The position numbers were made by a program, and so were the translations under genes. The notes under the pieces are model-generated. The model was given only the letters and a program-made list of their open reading frames with translations, did no database searches and was not told the origin of the DNA. This document shows positions 1 to 8,324 of a DNA stretch of 64,000 bases, in pieces (position 1 is the first letter of the stretch; every line of letters begins with the position of its first letter). This stretch comes from Streptomyces acidiscabies (lineage in GTDB: Bacteria; Actinomycetota; Actinomycetes; Streptomycetales; Streptomycetaceae), in NCBI RefSeq assembly GCF_020010905.1, contig NZ_JAGJBY010000002.1, positions 496,001 through 560,000 on the forward strand, read 5' to 3'.

Positions 1-160
1 GGGAGGTCAGCGCGCGACGGTCCCGATAGGGCACAATTCGCTCTCGGTACACGGGAGTTGTCGGGGGGCCTCACAGCCCCCGCCCGTCCTCTGTCCGAGT
101 TCTCTGTCCAGGCGCTCAGCCTGGGGTTTCTTTCTGGTCGCGGGAAGGCGGTCGTCGGAC
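1..160. other. Intergenic start of window
   Basis: No convincing gene is seen. A short GGGGGC/GCCCCC inverted repeat (64-69 with 76-81) could be a terminator of a gene lying left of the window. Confidence 0.35.
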
Positions 161-1447
161 GTGGCGGTGCGGGAAGCTGGGCAGGGGGCCGGTGTCGACG
201 CCGGGGGCGTCCACACGGGCGGATGCACGTGCGGAGGGTGTCCGCACGGGGCCCGGGAAGGGCACCGGCGGGCCGTCGCGGCGTTCCTCGTGCAGCGGGA
301 CTCCTTCGCGGCGGGCGAGGGGGTGCCGGCGGCGGTCGCGCACTCGGCGTTCGCCTCCCGGCAGTGGGTGTCGGAGGAGCTGACCCAGTCCGCCGGGGAC
401 GTCGCCGAGCGGGGGCGCGCCGAGGGCGAGGCGTGGCTCGGCGGGCTGTGGCGGTGGGCCGTCGTCTCCGTGTGGGCGGGCGTGCTCGTGCTGCTGCTCG
501 TGCAGGCGCTCACGGCGATCGGGGCGGGGTGGAGCAGCGCGCGGACGGCCGGTCTGCTCGCGGCGGTCGTCGTGGGGTGTGCGGTGAGCGCCGCCGCCTG
601 GTTCCACCGGGGTCGCGGCGGGGCGCTCGCGCCGGTCATCGGGGAGGACAACCGGCTCTCCACCTCCCGTGTGGTCGCCGGGAGTTGGGTGCTGGTCGTG
701 GCGTACTCGGTGCTCGTGCTGGTGGGGGAGCTGGCTGCCGCGTCCGGGTCCGCCGAGCGGGACGCGTTGATCGACGGGCTCGATCTCGCGCGGGGTGCGG
801 GCGTGGTGACCGTCCTCGCCGTCGTGTGCGGAATCGCCGTACTGGTCAGGCGAGTTGTGGGCGTGCGGGTGCTGGCGCAGCGGTTGCAGAAGGTGCGGGC
901 GCATCGGCCGCGGGCCGCCGATCTGCTGACCGACGACTCCGGGCGCGGGGCGTTCGCCGACATCCAGTACGTCGTGATCAGCGGGGTCGCCCTCGTGTTC
1001 ACCGGTGTGCGGCTCGCCCGGCGGCCCGATCAACTGCCCGACCTGCCCTGGGGGTTGGCGCTGGTCGTGCTCGTGTCGGCCGGGACCTATCTCGCCGGGA
1101 AGTACGCCGAGGGCGGGCGGCCGGTGATCCTGTCCGTCGTGCGGTCCCGGGAGGCCGGGGATCTCGACGGGCCCATCCGCACCGGTGACGACATCGAGAT
1201 CCGGGGCGCCGGATTCGTACCGCCCGGGGCGCAGAGCGCCGATCGGCTCGCCCGGATGGTCGTCCGCGTCGGGGCCGTGCATGTGCACGTGCCGCTGGTG
1301 CCGGTCGTCGGGGGGTTCAGCAATCCGACCGACGCCGTGCTGACCGTGCCGGTGCCCGCCGAGGTGGAGCCGGGGCGGGTGGAGGTGCAGGTCGTGACCG
1401 CCGCCGGGGTGGAGACCGGGCGGTACGCGATCGACGTGGCCGAATAG
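161..1447 (+). CDS. Integral membrane protein with Cys-rich N-terminus and IPT-like tail
   Basis: Function unknown. The 428-residue protein starts at a GTG. Near the N-terminus is a small Cys/His cluster (GCTCGGCPHG, C22, C24, C27, H29) that could bind metal. Five to six hydrophobic segments follow, at about 98-122, 130-148, 171-191, 213-232 and 298-313, with a weaker one near 269-287. The last ~90 residues are soluble, beta-rich and end in a V-x-V pattern like an IPT/TIG or Ig-like fold; that is inference from pattern only. The start could be later because the first 20 residues are low complexity. A DoxX gene follows on the same strand after ~110 bp. Confidence 0.7.
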   Translation: MAVREAGQGAGVDAGGVHTGGCTCGGCPHGAREGHRRAVAAFLVQRDSFAAGEGVPAAVAHSAFASRQWVSEELTQSAGDVAERGRAEGEAWLGGLWRWAVVSVWAGVLVLLLVQALTAIGAGWSSARTAGLLAAVVVGCAVSAAAWFHRGRGGALAPVIGEDNRLSTSRVVAGSWVLVVAYSVLVLVGELAAASGSAERDALIDGLDLARGAGVVTVLAVVCGIAVLVRRVVGVRVLAQRLQKVRAHRPRAADLLTDDSGRGAFADIQYVVISGVALVFTGVRLARRPDQLPDLPWGLALVVLVSAGTYLAGKYAEGGRPVILSVVRSREAGDLDGPIRTGDDIEIRGAGFVPPGAQSADRLARMVVRVGAVHVHVPLVPVVGGFSNPTDAVLTVPVPAEVEPGRVEVQVVTAAGVETGRYAIDVAE

Positions 1448-1559
1448 CGCCCGCTGTCGCTTTGCTGTCAGTCACGGCGGACGGTGAGCCGGGGGCACCC
1501 CGCGTCCGTATCGTCTGGTGAGGGGTTCACGGTGTGGTGGACGAGAGGCGGCGACGGCA

Positions 1560-2090
1560 ATGGCTCACGGGATGCGTACGGATACCTACCCTTCTTCGGT
1601 CGGTGGCGGCGGAGGGCAGGGCTGGCGTGACCTGGCGGCGCGGTACGCGCTCGTACCGCTGCGGATCTTTCTCGGCGTGACGTTCGTCTACGCCGGGCTC
1701 GACAAGCTCACGGACAGCGCGTTCATGAAGGACTCGGGCGCCGGGTCCCTCGGCGACACGATGCGGGCCGTACGGGACTCCTCGGCGATCCCCGCGCTCG
1801 TCGACCTGGCGCTGAAGAGCCCCGTCGGGTTCGGGTACGCCATCGCGCTCGGTGAACTCGCCGTCGGGCTCGGCGCGTTGCTCGGGCTGCTGACCCGGCT
1901 CGCGGCCCTCGGGGGACTGCTCATCTCGCTCAGCCTGTGGCTGACGGTGAGCTGGGCCTCGGACCCGTACTACTACGGCAACGACCTGCCGTACATGATG
2001 GCCTGGCTGCCGTTCGTGCTGGGCGGGGCGTCGGTGCTGTCGGTCGACGCGCTGCTCAAGGAACGGCGGCGGAACTCCAGGGGGCTCTAG
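1560..2090 (+). CDS. DoxX family membrane protein
   Basis: A 176-residue, four-helix membrane protein of the DoxX/DUF4436-like group. After a Gly-rich soluble N-terminus it shows the family start (ALVPLRIFLGVTFVYAGLDKL), then hydrophobic segments around the GYAIALGELAVGLGALLGLL stretch and a C-terminal helix. DoxX proteins are often tied to redox or thiol stress, but the substrate here is unknown. The ATG at 1560 is preferred over the upstream in-frame codon at 1518 because the family begins shortly after it. Its stop codon TAG shares a CTAG tetranucleotide with the stop of the gene converging from the right. Confidence 0.85.
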   Translation: MAHGMRTDTYPSSVGGGGGQGWRDLAARYALVPLRIFLGVTFVYAGLDKLTDSAFMKDSGAGSLGDTMRAVRDSSAIPALVDLALKSPVGFGYAIALGELAVGLGALLGLLTRLAALGGLLISLSLWLTVSWASDPYYYGNDLPYMMAWLPFVLGGASVLSVDALLKERRRNSRGL

Positions 2091-2305
2091 GCGGTAGCGC
2101 CGGGTTTGCGGGCCCGGCGCTTTCGTACGGCGCGGGCCGTCGCGCCCGCCGCCCCCGCCAGCACCAGGCCGAACAGGACCAGCGGGACCATCGCCATCCA
2201 CGGCGTCTCCCACAGACCCCCCGCGTCGCCCGCGTAGACCGCGCCCGCGAGGGCGAAGAAGAGGCCCGCCAACAGGCGGCCGGGGCGGAACTCATGACGC
2301 GGCAC
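2087..2305 (-). CDS. Small two-helix membrane protein
   Basis: A 72-residue protein with two hydrophobic segments (about 11-25 and 37-52) and a strongly basic tail (RKRRARKPG), so probably a small inner-membrane protein with the C-terminus in the cytoplasm. The GTG start at 2305 is chosen because GGAGG lies six bases upstream. The frame overlaps the end of the upstream PspC gene by 14 bp, so the two are translationally linked. Function is not known; the coupling suggests a role with the PspC protein. ATG at 2295 lies in another frame and gives a non-hydrophobic, Arg/Ser-rich product. Confidence 0.7.
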   Translation of the reverse strand: MPRHEFRPGRLLAGLFFALAGAVYAGDAGGLWETPWMAMVPLVLFGLVLAGAAGATARAVRKRRARKPGATA

Positions 2306-3653
2306 GGGACACCTCCAGCTGGCCGAGACCCACGTGGACGTCGAGGTCCAGGGTGCCGGCCGGGGTCGTACCGGCGGGGGGCGTGAGGGTGAGGTCCTGG
2401 TGGCGTCCCGGCTGCACGTCCACGTCCTCCTTCTTGTCGTCCGGCAGTTGGATGTCCCCGAGGCCCACATCGGCGCTGAGCCGTACGGTCGCGTCCTTCG
2501 GGACGATCACGCGCAGCTTGCCCAGGCCCACGGTGATCCCGGTGGCGGCGGTGGAGCCCTTCGGCAGGGCCAGGCCCGTCAGGTCGAGGGTGCCCTTGCC
2601 CGTGCCGAGGTCGTACGAGCTCTGGAGCTGCGTGGTGGTGACCGGGCTCCAGGTCAGGTCCCGCCAGTGCGTCGTGATGTTCTTCGGTACGGCCGTCGTC
2701 GCGGCGAGCAGGCCCGCCGTGACCAGGGCGAGGAAGAAGGAGCCCGCGCCCGTGCGGCCCCGGAACGAGCTGATGGCGATGCCGAGGCCCAGCATGATCA
2801 GGGCCGCCGACAGGCCCGCCTGGAGGCTCGTGCCCAGCGGGTGATCGTCCCAGGTCAGGCCGGTGGTCAGGGCGCCGGCGGCCAGCGCGAGGAAGAAGAA
2901 CCGGCCGCCGATCGGACGGGGGCCGCGCCTCAGCTGGGCCGCCGTCCCGTGGTGCCGGGGCTGTGGGCGGTGCTGGAAGCCGCGGTGCAGCGTGTGGAGG
3001 TTGGGCCACGAGAAGGCGGGCGGAGTGGCGTCGGCGGGCTCGCTCGGCCCCCACAGATAGCCCGTGCCCCCGTTGTGCGTGCCGTCCTTCACGATCGGGT
3101 CGCGCCACCAGGACGGCAGCGTCGCCGTGATCGGCGGGGCCTGCGGCTCCGGCGGGGCGTCGGCGGCGGCCTGCGCGGTCAGGGGGGCCGTGTCCGAGGT
3201 GTCGCGGTTGCGCGACCAGTAGCCCGCGCCCGCGAGGAGCAGGGACAGGACCGCCGCGAACGTCAGGACGTCCCCGTTGCGCAGCATCGACAGGAAGATG
3301 CCGCAGCCGACGAGCGCGAACAGGACGGCGGCGAGCGCCTGCCCGTCGACCCGGCCGGTCAGCAGCCGGCGTACCTCGTTCTCGTCGTCGTCCTCGTACG
3401 GGACGAACAGCCAGGCGAAGCCGTAGAAGATGAGGCCGATGCCGCCCGTCGCCGACAGCACGGCGAGGGTGATCCGGAAGATCACCGGGTCCATGTCGCA
3501 CTGCCGCCCGAGGCCCGCGCAGACACCGGCGATGAGCTTGTGATCACGGTCGCGGCGGAAGGCGAGAGGGGCGAGGGGGGCGGGCTTCTCGGCGGTGGTG
3601 CCGGGCGGGGCCGCGGCTCCCCTCGGGTTCGCGGCGGGTTCGTGATCTGCCAT
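2292..3653 (-). CDS. PspC domain membrane protein with LiaF-like C-terminal region
   Basis: A 453-residue protein. Residues ~30-95 are a PspC domain (RDRDHKLIAGVCAGLGRQ... then a membrane helix ending in WLFVPYEDDD), the stress-responsive membrane module of the phage-shock protein family. Several further helices follow. The C-terminal ~120 residues form repeated short strands (GTLDLTG, GLGKLRVIVP, VGLGDIQLPD, VGLGQLEV) resembling the LiaF/DUF2154 beta-solenoid, so it probably reads envelope state. It lies divergent from a PspC-fused histidine kinase, and the intergenic region carries repeated CCCTGA boxes. This suggests co-regulation with the two-component system; direct signalling between the two is inference. 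Confidence 0.85.
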   Translation of the reverse strand: MADHEPAANPRGAAAPPGTTAEKPAPLAPLAFRRDRDHKLIAGVCAGLGRQCDMDPVIFRITLAVLSATGGIGLIFYGFAWLFVPYEDDDENEVRRLLTGRVDGQALAAVLFALVGCGIFLSMLRNGDVLTFAAVLSLLLAGAGYWSRNRDTSDTAPLTAQAAADAPPEPQAPPITATLPSWWRDPIVKDGTHNGGTGYLWGPSEPADATPPAFSWPNLHTLHRGFQHRPQPRHHGTAAQLRRGPRPIGGRFFFLALAAGALTTGLTWDDHPLGTSLQAGLSAALIMLGLGIAISSFRGRTGAGSFFLALVTAGLLAATTAVPKNITTHWRDLTWSPVTTTQLQSSYDLGTGKGTLDLTGLALPKGSTAATGITVGLGKLRVIVPKDATVRLSADVGLGDIQLPDDKKEDVDVQPGRHQDLTLTPPAGTTPAGTLDLDVHVGLGQLEVSRAAS

Positions 3654-3698
3654 GGGTCCATGGTGGCGGGTCCGAGGGAGGTGCGGGAGTCGGGACGA

Positions 3699-3778
3699 CC
3701 CTGGTCGGACCCTGATATCGCCCTGAGGCGGGGGTGGCGGGATCAGGGGAGTCTCGGGGGCGGACCCTGATGTCAGGG
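3699..3778. promoter_or_regulatory. Array of CCCTGA boxes between divergent PspC genes
   Basis: CCCTG(A) occurs at 3699, 3710 and 3721, exactly 11 bp apart and so on one face of the helix. TCAGGG lies at 3743-3748, and a perfect palindrome CCCTGA-TG-TCAGGG at 3765-3778. The ten-base word GGACCCTGAT is repeated at 3707 and 3762. The array sits between the divergent starts at 3653 and 3807, a natural place for the operators of the NarL-type regulator encoded at 5093-5779. Binding is inferred only from position and symmetry. Confidence 0.5.
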
Positions 3779-3806
3779 GGCGACTTTCCGTGTGACCATC
3801 GTCCGT

Positions 3807-5096
3807 ATGCCGGACGCCGCAACCGCACCCCTCGTCGAACCGCGGCCTCTGCGCAAGCTCTACCGCAGCAGCGACGGCCGCTGGCTCGGCGGAGTGGCGC
3901 GGGGGCTCGCCGGACATCTCGGGCTGCCCGTGATCTGGGTCCGGCTGACGTTCGTCGGCATGTTCATGTCCGAGGGGCTGGGTGCGCTGCTGTACGCCGC
4001 GTTCTGGTTCTTCGTCCCCCTCGGCGTCGGTGGCGTCGGCGGAAAGCCGCCGCCCTCCCTGGTCACGACGGAGACCGCGCCCGACGGCCGCCGCAGACTG
4101 GTCGCCCGCAAGCCGGACCGGGGCCAGATCCTCGCCCTGCTCCTCATGGTCGTCCTCGCGATGGTGTTCGTCGGCAGCGTCGACGTGGGCAGCGGCGCGC
4201 GCGTGTACTTCCTGCCGATCGTGCTGGTCGGCGCGGGTGTCGCGCTGGTCTGGCGGCAGGCCGACAACGCGCGCCGCGCCCGCTGGGTCGAGGTCGGCAG
4301 CCGTCGGCGCACCCTGACGCTGGTGCGCACCCTCGGCGGCGTCCTCCTCGTCGCCGCCGGCGTCTCCGGCGTCTTCGTCCTCCAGGGCTCCGCCGCGCAC
4401 CTCGGCTCGGTCCTCCAGGCGGCGCTCGCCGTGCTCGTCGGCATCACCCTCCTCGCGGGCCCGTACCTCGTCCGCATGACGCAGGACCTCTCCGAGGAAC
4501 GGCTGATGCGCATCCGCGCACAGGAGCGTGCCGAAGTCGCCGCGCACGTCCACGACTCCGTCCTGCACACCCTCACCCTGATCCAGCGCAACGCCGAGAA
4601 CGCCGCCGAGGTCCGCCGCCTCGCCCGCGCGCAGGAACGCGACCTGCGCACCTGGCTGTACAACCCCGAGGGCACCGGCAAGGACGAGGCCGACGAACCC
4701 ACGACCGTCGCCGACGCGGTACGCCGCAGCGCCGCCGAGGTCGAGGACAAGCACGGCGTCCCCATCGAGGTCGTCGTGGTCGGCGACTGCGCCCTCGACG
4801 ACCGGACGTCCGCACAGATGCAGGCCGCGCGTGAGGCGATGGTCAACGCCGCCAAGTACGGTGGCGAGGGCGGGGCCGTCCAGGTCTACGCCGAGGTCGA
4901 GGGACGTACGGTCTTCGTGTCCGTCCGTGACCGGGGCCCCGGCTTCGACCCCGACGCGATCCCCGCCGACCGCATGGGCGTACGGGAGTCGATCATCGGG
5001 CGCATGGAGCGCAACGGCGGTACGGCACGGCTGCGCGCCGTGCCCGGCGGCGGCACCGAAGTCGAGCTGGAGATGGAGAGGGCGGAGAAGACGTGA
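3807..5096 (+). CDS. PspC-fused sensor histidine kinase (NarL-type system)
   Basis: A 429-residue membrane histidine kinase. Residues ~15-75 are a PspC domain (SDGRWLGGVARGLAGHLG, ending WFFVPLGVGG), followed by more membrane helices to about residue 225. The phospho-acceptor region is HVHDSVLHTLTLIQ with H249 of the His-Asp pair as the likely site. An HATPase domain follows (N box REAMVNAAKYG, G1 box VRDRGPGFDP, G2 region MGVRESIIGRMERNGG). Its stop overlaps the regulator's GTG by four bases, so the two are translationally coupled. ATG 3807 is chosen; GTG 3792 in frame is also possible. It is likely to sense envelope stress through PspC, as known for related actinobacterial systems. Confidence 0.92.
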   Translation: MPDAATAPLVEPRPLRKLYRSSDGRWLGGVARGLAGHLGLPVIWVRLTFVGMFMSEGLGALLYAAFWFFVPLGVGGVGGKPPPSLVTTETAPDGRRRLVARKPDRGQILALLLMVVLAMVFVGSVDVGSGARVYFLPIVLVGAGVALVWRQADNARRARWVEVGSRRRTLTLVRTLGGVLLVAAGVSGVFVLQGSAAHLGSVLQAALAVLVGITLLAGPYLVRMTQDLSEERLMRIRAQERAEVAAHVHDSVLHTLTLIQRNAENAAEVRRLARAQERDLRTWLYNPEGTGKDEADEPTTVADAVRRSAAEVEDKHGVPIEVVVVGDCALDDRTSAQMQAAREAMVNAAKYGGEGGAVQVYAEVEGRTVFVSVRDRGPGFDPDAIPADRMGVRESIIGRMERNGGTARLRAVPGGGTEVELEMERAEKT

Positions 5097-5779
5097 CGAG
5101 CGAAGAGACGGGTCCTGAGCGCCGGGTGAGGGTCGTCCTCGTCGACGACCACCGGATGTTCCGTACGGGGGTCCAGGCGGAGATCGGCCGCACCGACGAG
5201 ACCGGTGTCGAGGTCGTGGGGGAGGCGGCGGACGTCGACCAGGCGGTCACCGTCATCACGGCGACCCGGCCGGAGGTCGTCCTCCTCGACGTCCACCTGC
5301 CCGGGGGTGGCGGCGTCGAAGTCCTGCGCCGCTGCGCCGACTTGGCGTCCGATCCGGAGCGACCGGTGCGGTTCCTCGCACTGTCCGTGTCCGACGCCGC
5401 CGAGGACGTCATCGGCGTGATCCGGGGCGGTGCGCGGGGGTACGTCACGAAGAACATCAACGGCACGGATCTGGTCGCCTCGGTGTTCCGGGTCCAGGAG
5501 GGCGACGCGGTCTTCTCTCCGCGCCTCGCGGGCTTCGTCCTCGACGCGTTCGCCTCCACGGATGCGCCGCCGGTCGACGAGGATCTGGACCGGCTGACCC
5601 AACGCGAGCGTGAGGTACTGCGGTTGATCGCTCGGGGGTACGCGTACAAGGAGATCGCCAAGCAGTTGTTCATCTCCGTGAAGACGGTGGAGTCGCATGT
5701 GTCGGCGGTGCTGCGGAAGTTGCAGCTGTCGAACCGGCATGAGCTGACTCGGTGGGCCACGGCTCGTCGGCTGGTGTGA
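5093..5779 (+). CDS. LuxR/NarL-family response regulator
   Basis: A 228-residue response regulator with receiver (VVLVDDHRMFRTG acidic pocket, phospho-acceptor D66 in VVLLDVHLPG, and the conserved Lys in GYVTKNI). The C-terminal LuxR-type HTH is at about 165-228 (LTQREREVLRLIARGYAYKEIA, then SVKTVESHVSAVLRKL). It overlaps the upstream kinase gene by the GTGA tetranucleotide. Probable targets include the CCCTGA boxes upstream of its own operon. The bases around the stop codon are a 17-bp tandem duplication (5771-5803). Confidence 0.93.
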   Translation: MTSEETGPERRVRVVLVDDHRMFRTGVQAEIGRTDETGVEVVGEAADVDQAVTVITATRPEVVLLDVHLPGGGGVEVLRRCADLASDPERPVRFLALSVSDAAEDVIGVIRGGARGYVTKNINGTDLVASVFRVQEGDAVFSPRLAGFVLDAFASTDAPPVDEDLDRLTQREREVLRLIARGYAYKEIAKQLFISVKTVESHVSAVLRKLQLSNRHELTRWATARRLV

Positions 5780-5803
5780 GGTCCTTGCTGGTGTGAGGTC
5801 CTT
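5771..5803 (+). repeat. 17-bp tandem duplication over the regulator stop codon
   Basis: CTGGTGTGAGGTCCTT occurs at 5771 and again at 5788, with one G between the copies. The first copy contains the real stop (TGA 5777-5779), so the duplication adds a second copy of the gene end in the short convergent gap. Confidence 0.7.
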
Positions 5804-5819
5804 TTGGATCAACTCGGCT

Positions 5820-6866
5820 TCACACCACCCGTGTCGCCCCCGCGAACGGCATCTCGTCGATCGGGGCGATGCGGACCGGGGCCGAGGGGTTGGGGGCGTG
5901 GATCATCTGGCCGTTGCCGATGTAGAGGCCCACGTGACTGATGCCGGAGTAGAAGAACACCAGGTCGCCGGGGAGGAGTTGGGAGCGGGAGACGCGCTGG
6001 CCCGCGCCGATCTGGGCGTACGTCGTGCGGGGCAGGGAGAGGCCCGCCGAGCGGTACGCGGCCTGGATCAGGCCGGAGCAGTCGAAGGCGTCGGGGCCGG
6101 TGGCGCCCCAGACGTAGGGGCTGCCGAGTTTGGCGTAGGCGTACGAAACCGCTGCGCTCGCGCGGGAGTTGGGGGCCGGAGCTGAGGGGCCCGGCAGGGC
6201 GGCGCGTGCGCTTCGGGAGGCGCGGGGCTGTGCCGTTCCGGTGACCTGTTCCCTTTGCTGTGCCGGGAGTTGGGCCAGCAGACTCCGCGCCGAACCCAGC
6301 TTCTCCGTCACCGTCTCCTTGTGCCGGCGCAGTTCCGCCCGGCGCGCGGCGAGGGAGTCCAGCTCGATGCGCGCGGCGCCGCGCAGCCGCTCGACCTCGG
6401 CGAGCCGGCGCCGTACCCGGGAGACCGCTGCGGACTGCCGGTCACCCGCGCGTTCTGCGAAGGCGGCGCCGTCGAGGTAGCGGTCCGGGTCGCCGGAGAG
6501 CGCGAGCTGTACGGCGGGGTCGAGGGCGCCGTCGCGGTACTGGGCGGCGGCGAGTGAACCCAGCTTGTCGCGCTCGGAGTTGAGGTCCGCCTCCTGCCGT
6601 GCGGCCTCGTCCCGCAGGGAGTTGAGTCGCCGCTGGGCCGTGTCCGCCTTCTCCCGGGCGCCGTTGTACTGCTCGGTGGCCACCTCGGCCTCCCGGTACA
6701 GCTTGTCCACCTTCGCCTTCACCTGGGCCGCCGTCGGCGCGGGCTCGGCGTGGCCGGTCCCGTCGAAGGCCGTCGCGGTCGCCGCGCCGGCGAGGGCGAG
6801 GGTCGCTGCGGTACGGGCGGTGTGTGCGACGTTCGTGCGCTGACGGGGCTTGCGGTGCGCTGCCAC
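5820..6866 (-). CDS. Secreted NlpC/P60 (C40) peptidoglycan endopeptidase
   Basis: A 348-residue exported hydrolase that should cut stem peptides in peptidoglycan. The N-terminus is basic then hydrophobic (TAATLALAGAATATAF), a signal peptide. Residues ~45-200 are a long charged coiled coil (KAKVDKLYREAEVATEQY...), typical of autoinhibitory regions in RipA-like enzymes. The C-terminal NlpC/P60 domain has all catalytic residues: C263 in FDCSGL, H311 in ISHVG and H323 in MIHAP. The GTG start at 6866 has an AGG ribosome site. A structured leader and an ECF-like promoter lie upstream. It is next to a related paralogue that lacks the catalytic Cys. Confidence 0.93.
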   Translation of the reverse strand: MAAHRKPRQRTNVAHTARTAATLALAGAATATAFDGTGHAEPAPTAAQVKAKVDKLYREAEVATEQYNGAREKADTAQRRLNSLRDEAARQEADLNSERDKLGSLAAAQYRDGALDPAVQLALSGDPDRYLDGAAFAERAGDRQSAAVSRVRRRLAEVERLRGAARIELDSLAARRAELRRHKETVTEKLGSARSLLAQLPAQQREQVTGTAQPRASRSARAALPGPSAPAPNSRASAAVSYAYAKLGSPYVWGATGPDAFDCSGLIQAAYRSAGLSLPRTTYAQIGAGQRVSRSQLLPGDLVFFYSGISHVGLYIGNGQMIHAPNPSAPVRIAPIDEMPFAGATRVV

Positions 6867-7225
6867 GGTGGACCTGTCACGTCCTTTCGTACGACCGCGT
6901 CCGGCGACGCCCCGCACAGGGGGAGCGCGACGCCGCCGGACTTTCTCGGCGGTGGTGTCCGACTGCCGCCCTGACCCGGGCGGCGGTGGGGAGCCGGGCA
7001 CCTGGGGCAGGACGCTAGGCCGCACTGTGACGTTTGAGTAACGCGATGTGCGGAAGTGGTTCCAGAGAGTTGTCGGCTGACCGTATCTGCGTACCGATCC
7101 CGCCTTCGAGGGCGGGGCGGGGTACGGGGTTGACCGAGTACGGGGAACCGGCCCGCAGGGGTGGGGGTGGCTGATACGGGGCTGACTTACCTGAGTTTCG
7201 GCGTTCTTCCGGTGCTTACACGTGT
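6867..7225. other. Structured intergenic leader between two NlpC/P60 genes
   Basis: No gene is seen. On the minus strand it holds a long hairpin immediately upstream of the ribosome site (outer arms 6899-6906 with 6934-6941, inner CCCC/GGGG) and a hairpin at 7099-7116 (CCCGCC/GGCGGG) that may terminate the upstream gene. It does not show the conserved end GCTAACC of a ydaO riboswitch, unlike the leader of the neighbouring paralogue. Confidence 0.5.
7038..7063 (-). promoter_or_regulatory. Candidate ECF-sigma promoter of the active NlpC/P60 gene
   Basis: On the minus strand GGAAC (7063-7059) is followed after 16 bases by GTTAC (7042-7038). GGAAC with a GTT/GTC-type -10 is the signature of envelope-stress and oxidative-stress ECF sigma factors in actinomycetes. 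Which sigma factor would use it cannot be told from sequence. Confidence 0.35.
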
Positions 7226-8302
7226 TCAGGCCGGGCGTACCACGCTGTGGATCTCCGACGTTCCCGCGAAGTGGATGGATTCCTCGCACACGTACGCGCC
7301 GGGGCGCGGGGCGTGGATCATCCGGCCTTCTCCTGTGTAGATGCCGACGTGCGTGATGGCGTCGTGGAAGAAGATCAGATCGCCGGGGCGGGCGTCCGGG
7401 AGGCGGATCGGTTTGCCTGCCGTGACCTGGCCGAACACCGTGCGCGGGAGGTTCACTCCGGCTGATTTCCAGGCGGTCTGGGTGAGGCCGGGGCCGTCGA
7501 AGGAGCCGGGGCCCGCCGCGCCTAGGACGACCGGTTTGCCGAGTTGTTCGTAGGCGAAGGCGAGGGCCCTTTCCGCCTCTGCGGAGATCTGGGTGGATTC
7601 CGGCCGGCGGGGGGTCGCTTTCTGCTGTCCGGCGGTGTGGAAGGACAGTAGGGCTTGCGCTTTGCTCAGTTTTCCCTGGACGACGGATTTCGCGTGGCTG
7701 AGATCGATTTCCGGGTCGTCTGTTTCGGGAGCGGCTGTTTCGGGGCCGGCTGTTTCCGTGTCGGCCAGGAGCGCCGCCGGGAGGGGGATCTCCGGGAACG
7801 ACGGGTGGCCCGGCGGCATCTCGTCGTACCAGTCCGGAATCCGGTCGGTGCTTCTCGGCGCGGCCTCGTGACCTGCGGGCGCGCTCGCGAAGTTCTCCGG
7901 TTCGGCCGTGAAGTCGTAGCCGTGGGCGCGGTCGTGGTCATGGCCGGGGGAGACCGACGGCGGGAACGACGGGAGCGGCGGCAGCGCGGGGGGCGGCGGG
8001 AGCGCCGGCTCCTCCTGCGTGCGGTAGCGCGCCGCCGTGTCGAGGAAGGTCTTGGCGCGCTTGGTCTCCTTCTCCTTGGCGGCCGTGTCCTTCTTCGATC
8101 CCGACTGGCTGCTGTAGAAGGCGTCGAGTTTGGCCTCGACGTCCTCCAGGGTAGGTCTGCCCTCGTCGGACGGGTCCGGGGCGGCCTCGGCGGGCTGGGA
8201 GAACATCGCCATGGACGTGATGGCGGCTGTGGCGAGGGCGGGGGCGCTGATGCCTGACGCGCGCATGCCCGTCCAGCGGAGCCTGCGTTGATGCGACGCC
8301 AA
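7226..8302 (-). CDS. NlpC/P60-like secreted protein lacking the catalytic cysteine
   Basis: A 358-residue exported protein starting at TTG 8302 with AAGGAG upstream. The signal peptide is at about 15-40 (SAPALATAAITSMAMFSQPAEA). A proline- and acid-rich linker follows, then an NlpC/P60 domain at ~240-358. The motif FDCSG of active enzymes reads FDGPG here: Cys to Gly at residue 270 (codon 7493-7495, GGC instead of TGC) and Ser to Pro. The two histidines remain (H318 in ITHVG, H330 in MIHAP). It should therefore be hydrolytically dead and may bind peptidoglycan or regulate the active paralogue downstream. Expression is under a c-di-AMP riboswitch. Confidence 0.88.
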   Translation of the reverse strand: MASHQRRLRWTGMRASGISAPALATAAITSMAMFSQPAEAAPDPSDEGRPTLEDVEAKLDAFYSSQSGSKKDTAAKEKETKRAKTFLDTAARYRTQEEPALPPPPALPPLPSFPPSVSPGHDHDRAHGYDFTAEPENFASAPAGHEAAPRSTDRIPDWYDEMPPGHPSFPEIPLPAALLADTETAGPETAAPETDDPEIDLSHAKSVVQGKLSKAQALLSFHTAGQQKATPRRPESTQISAEAERALAFAYEQLGKPVVLGAAGPGSFDGPGLTQTAWKSAGVNLPRTVFGQVTAGKPIRLPDARPGDLIFFHDAITHVGIYTGEGRMIHAPRPGAYVCEESIHFAGTSEIHSVVRPA

Positions 8303-8324
8303 TGGAGGCGACTCCTTCCTTGTA

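Noticed and set aside
6867..7225. Second c-di-AMP riboswitch ahead of the active NlpC/P60 gene
   Set aside because: The leader is structured but lacks the conserved GGGGTGAAT, CCGAACCC and GCTAACC blocks that are clear in the 8325-8560 element.
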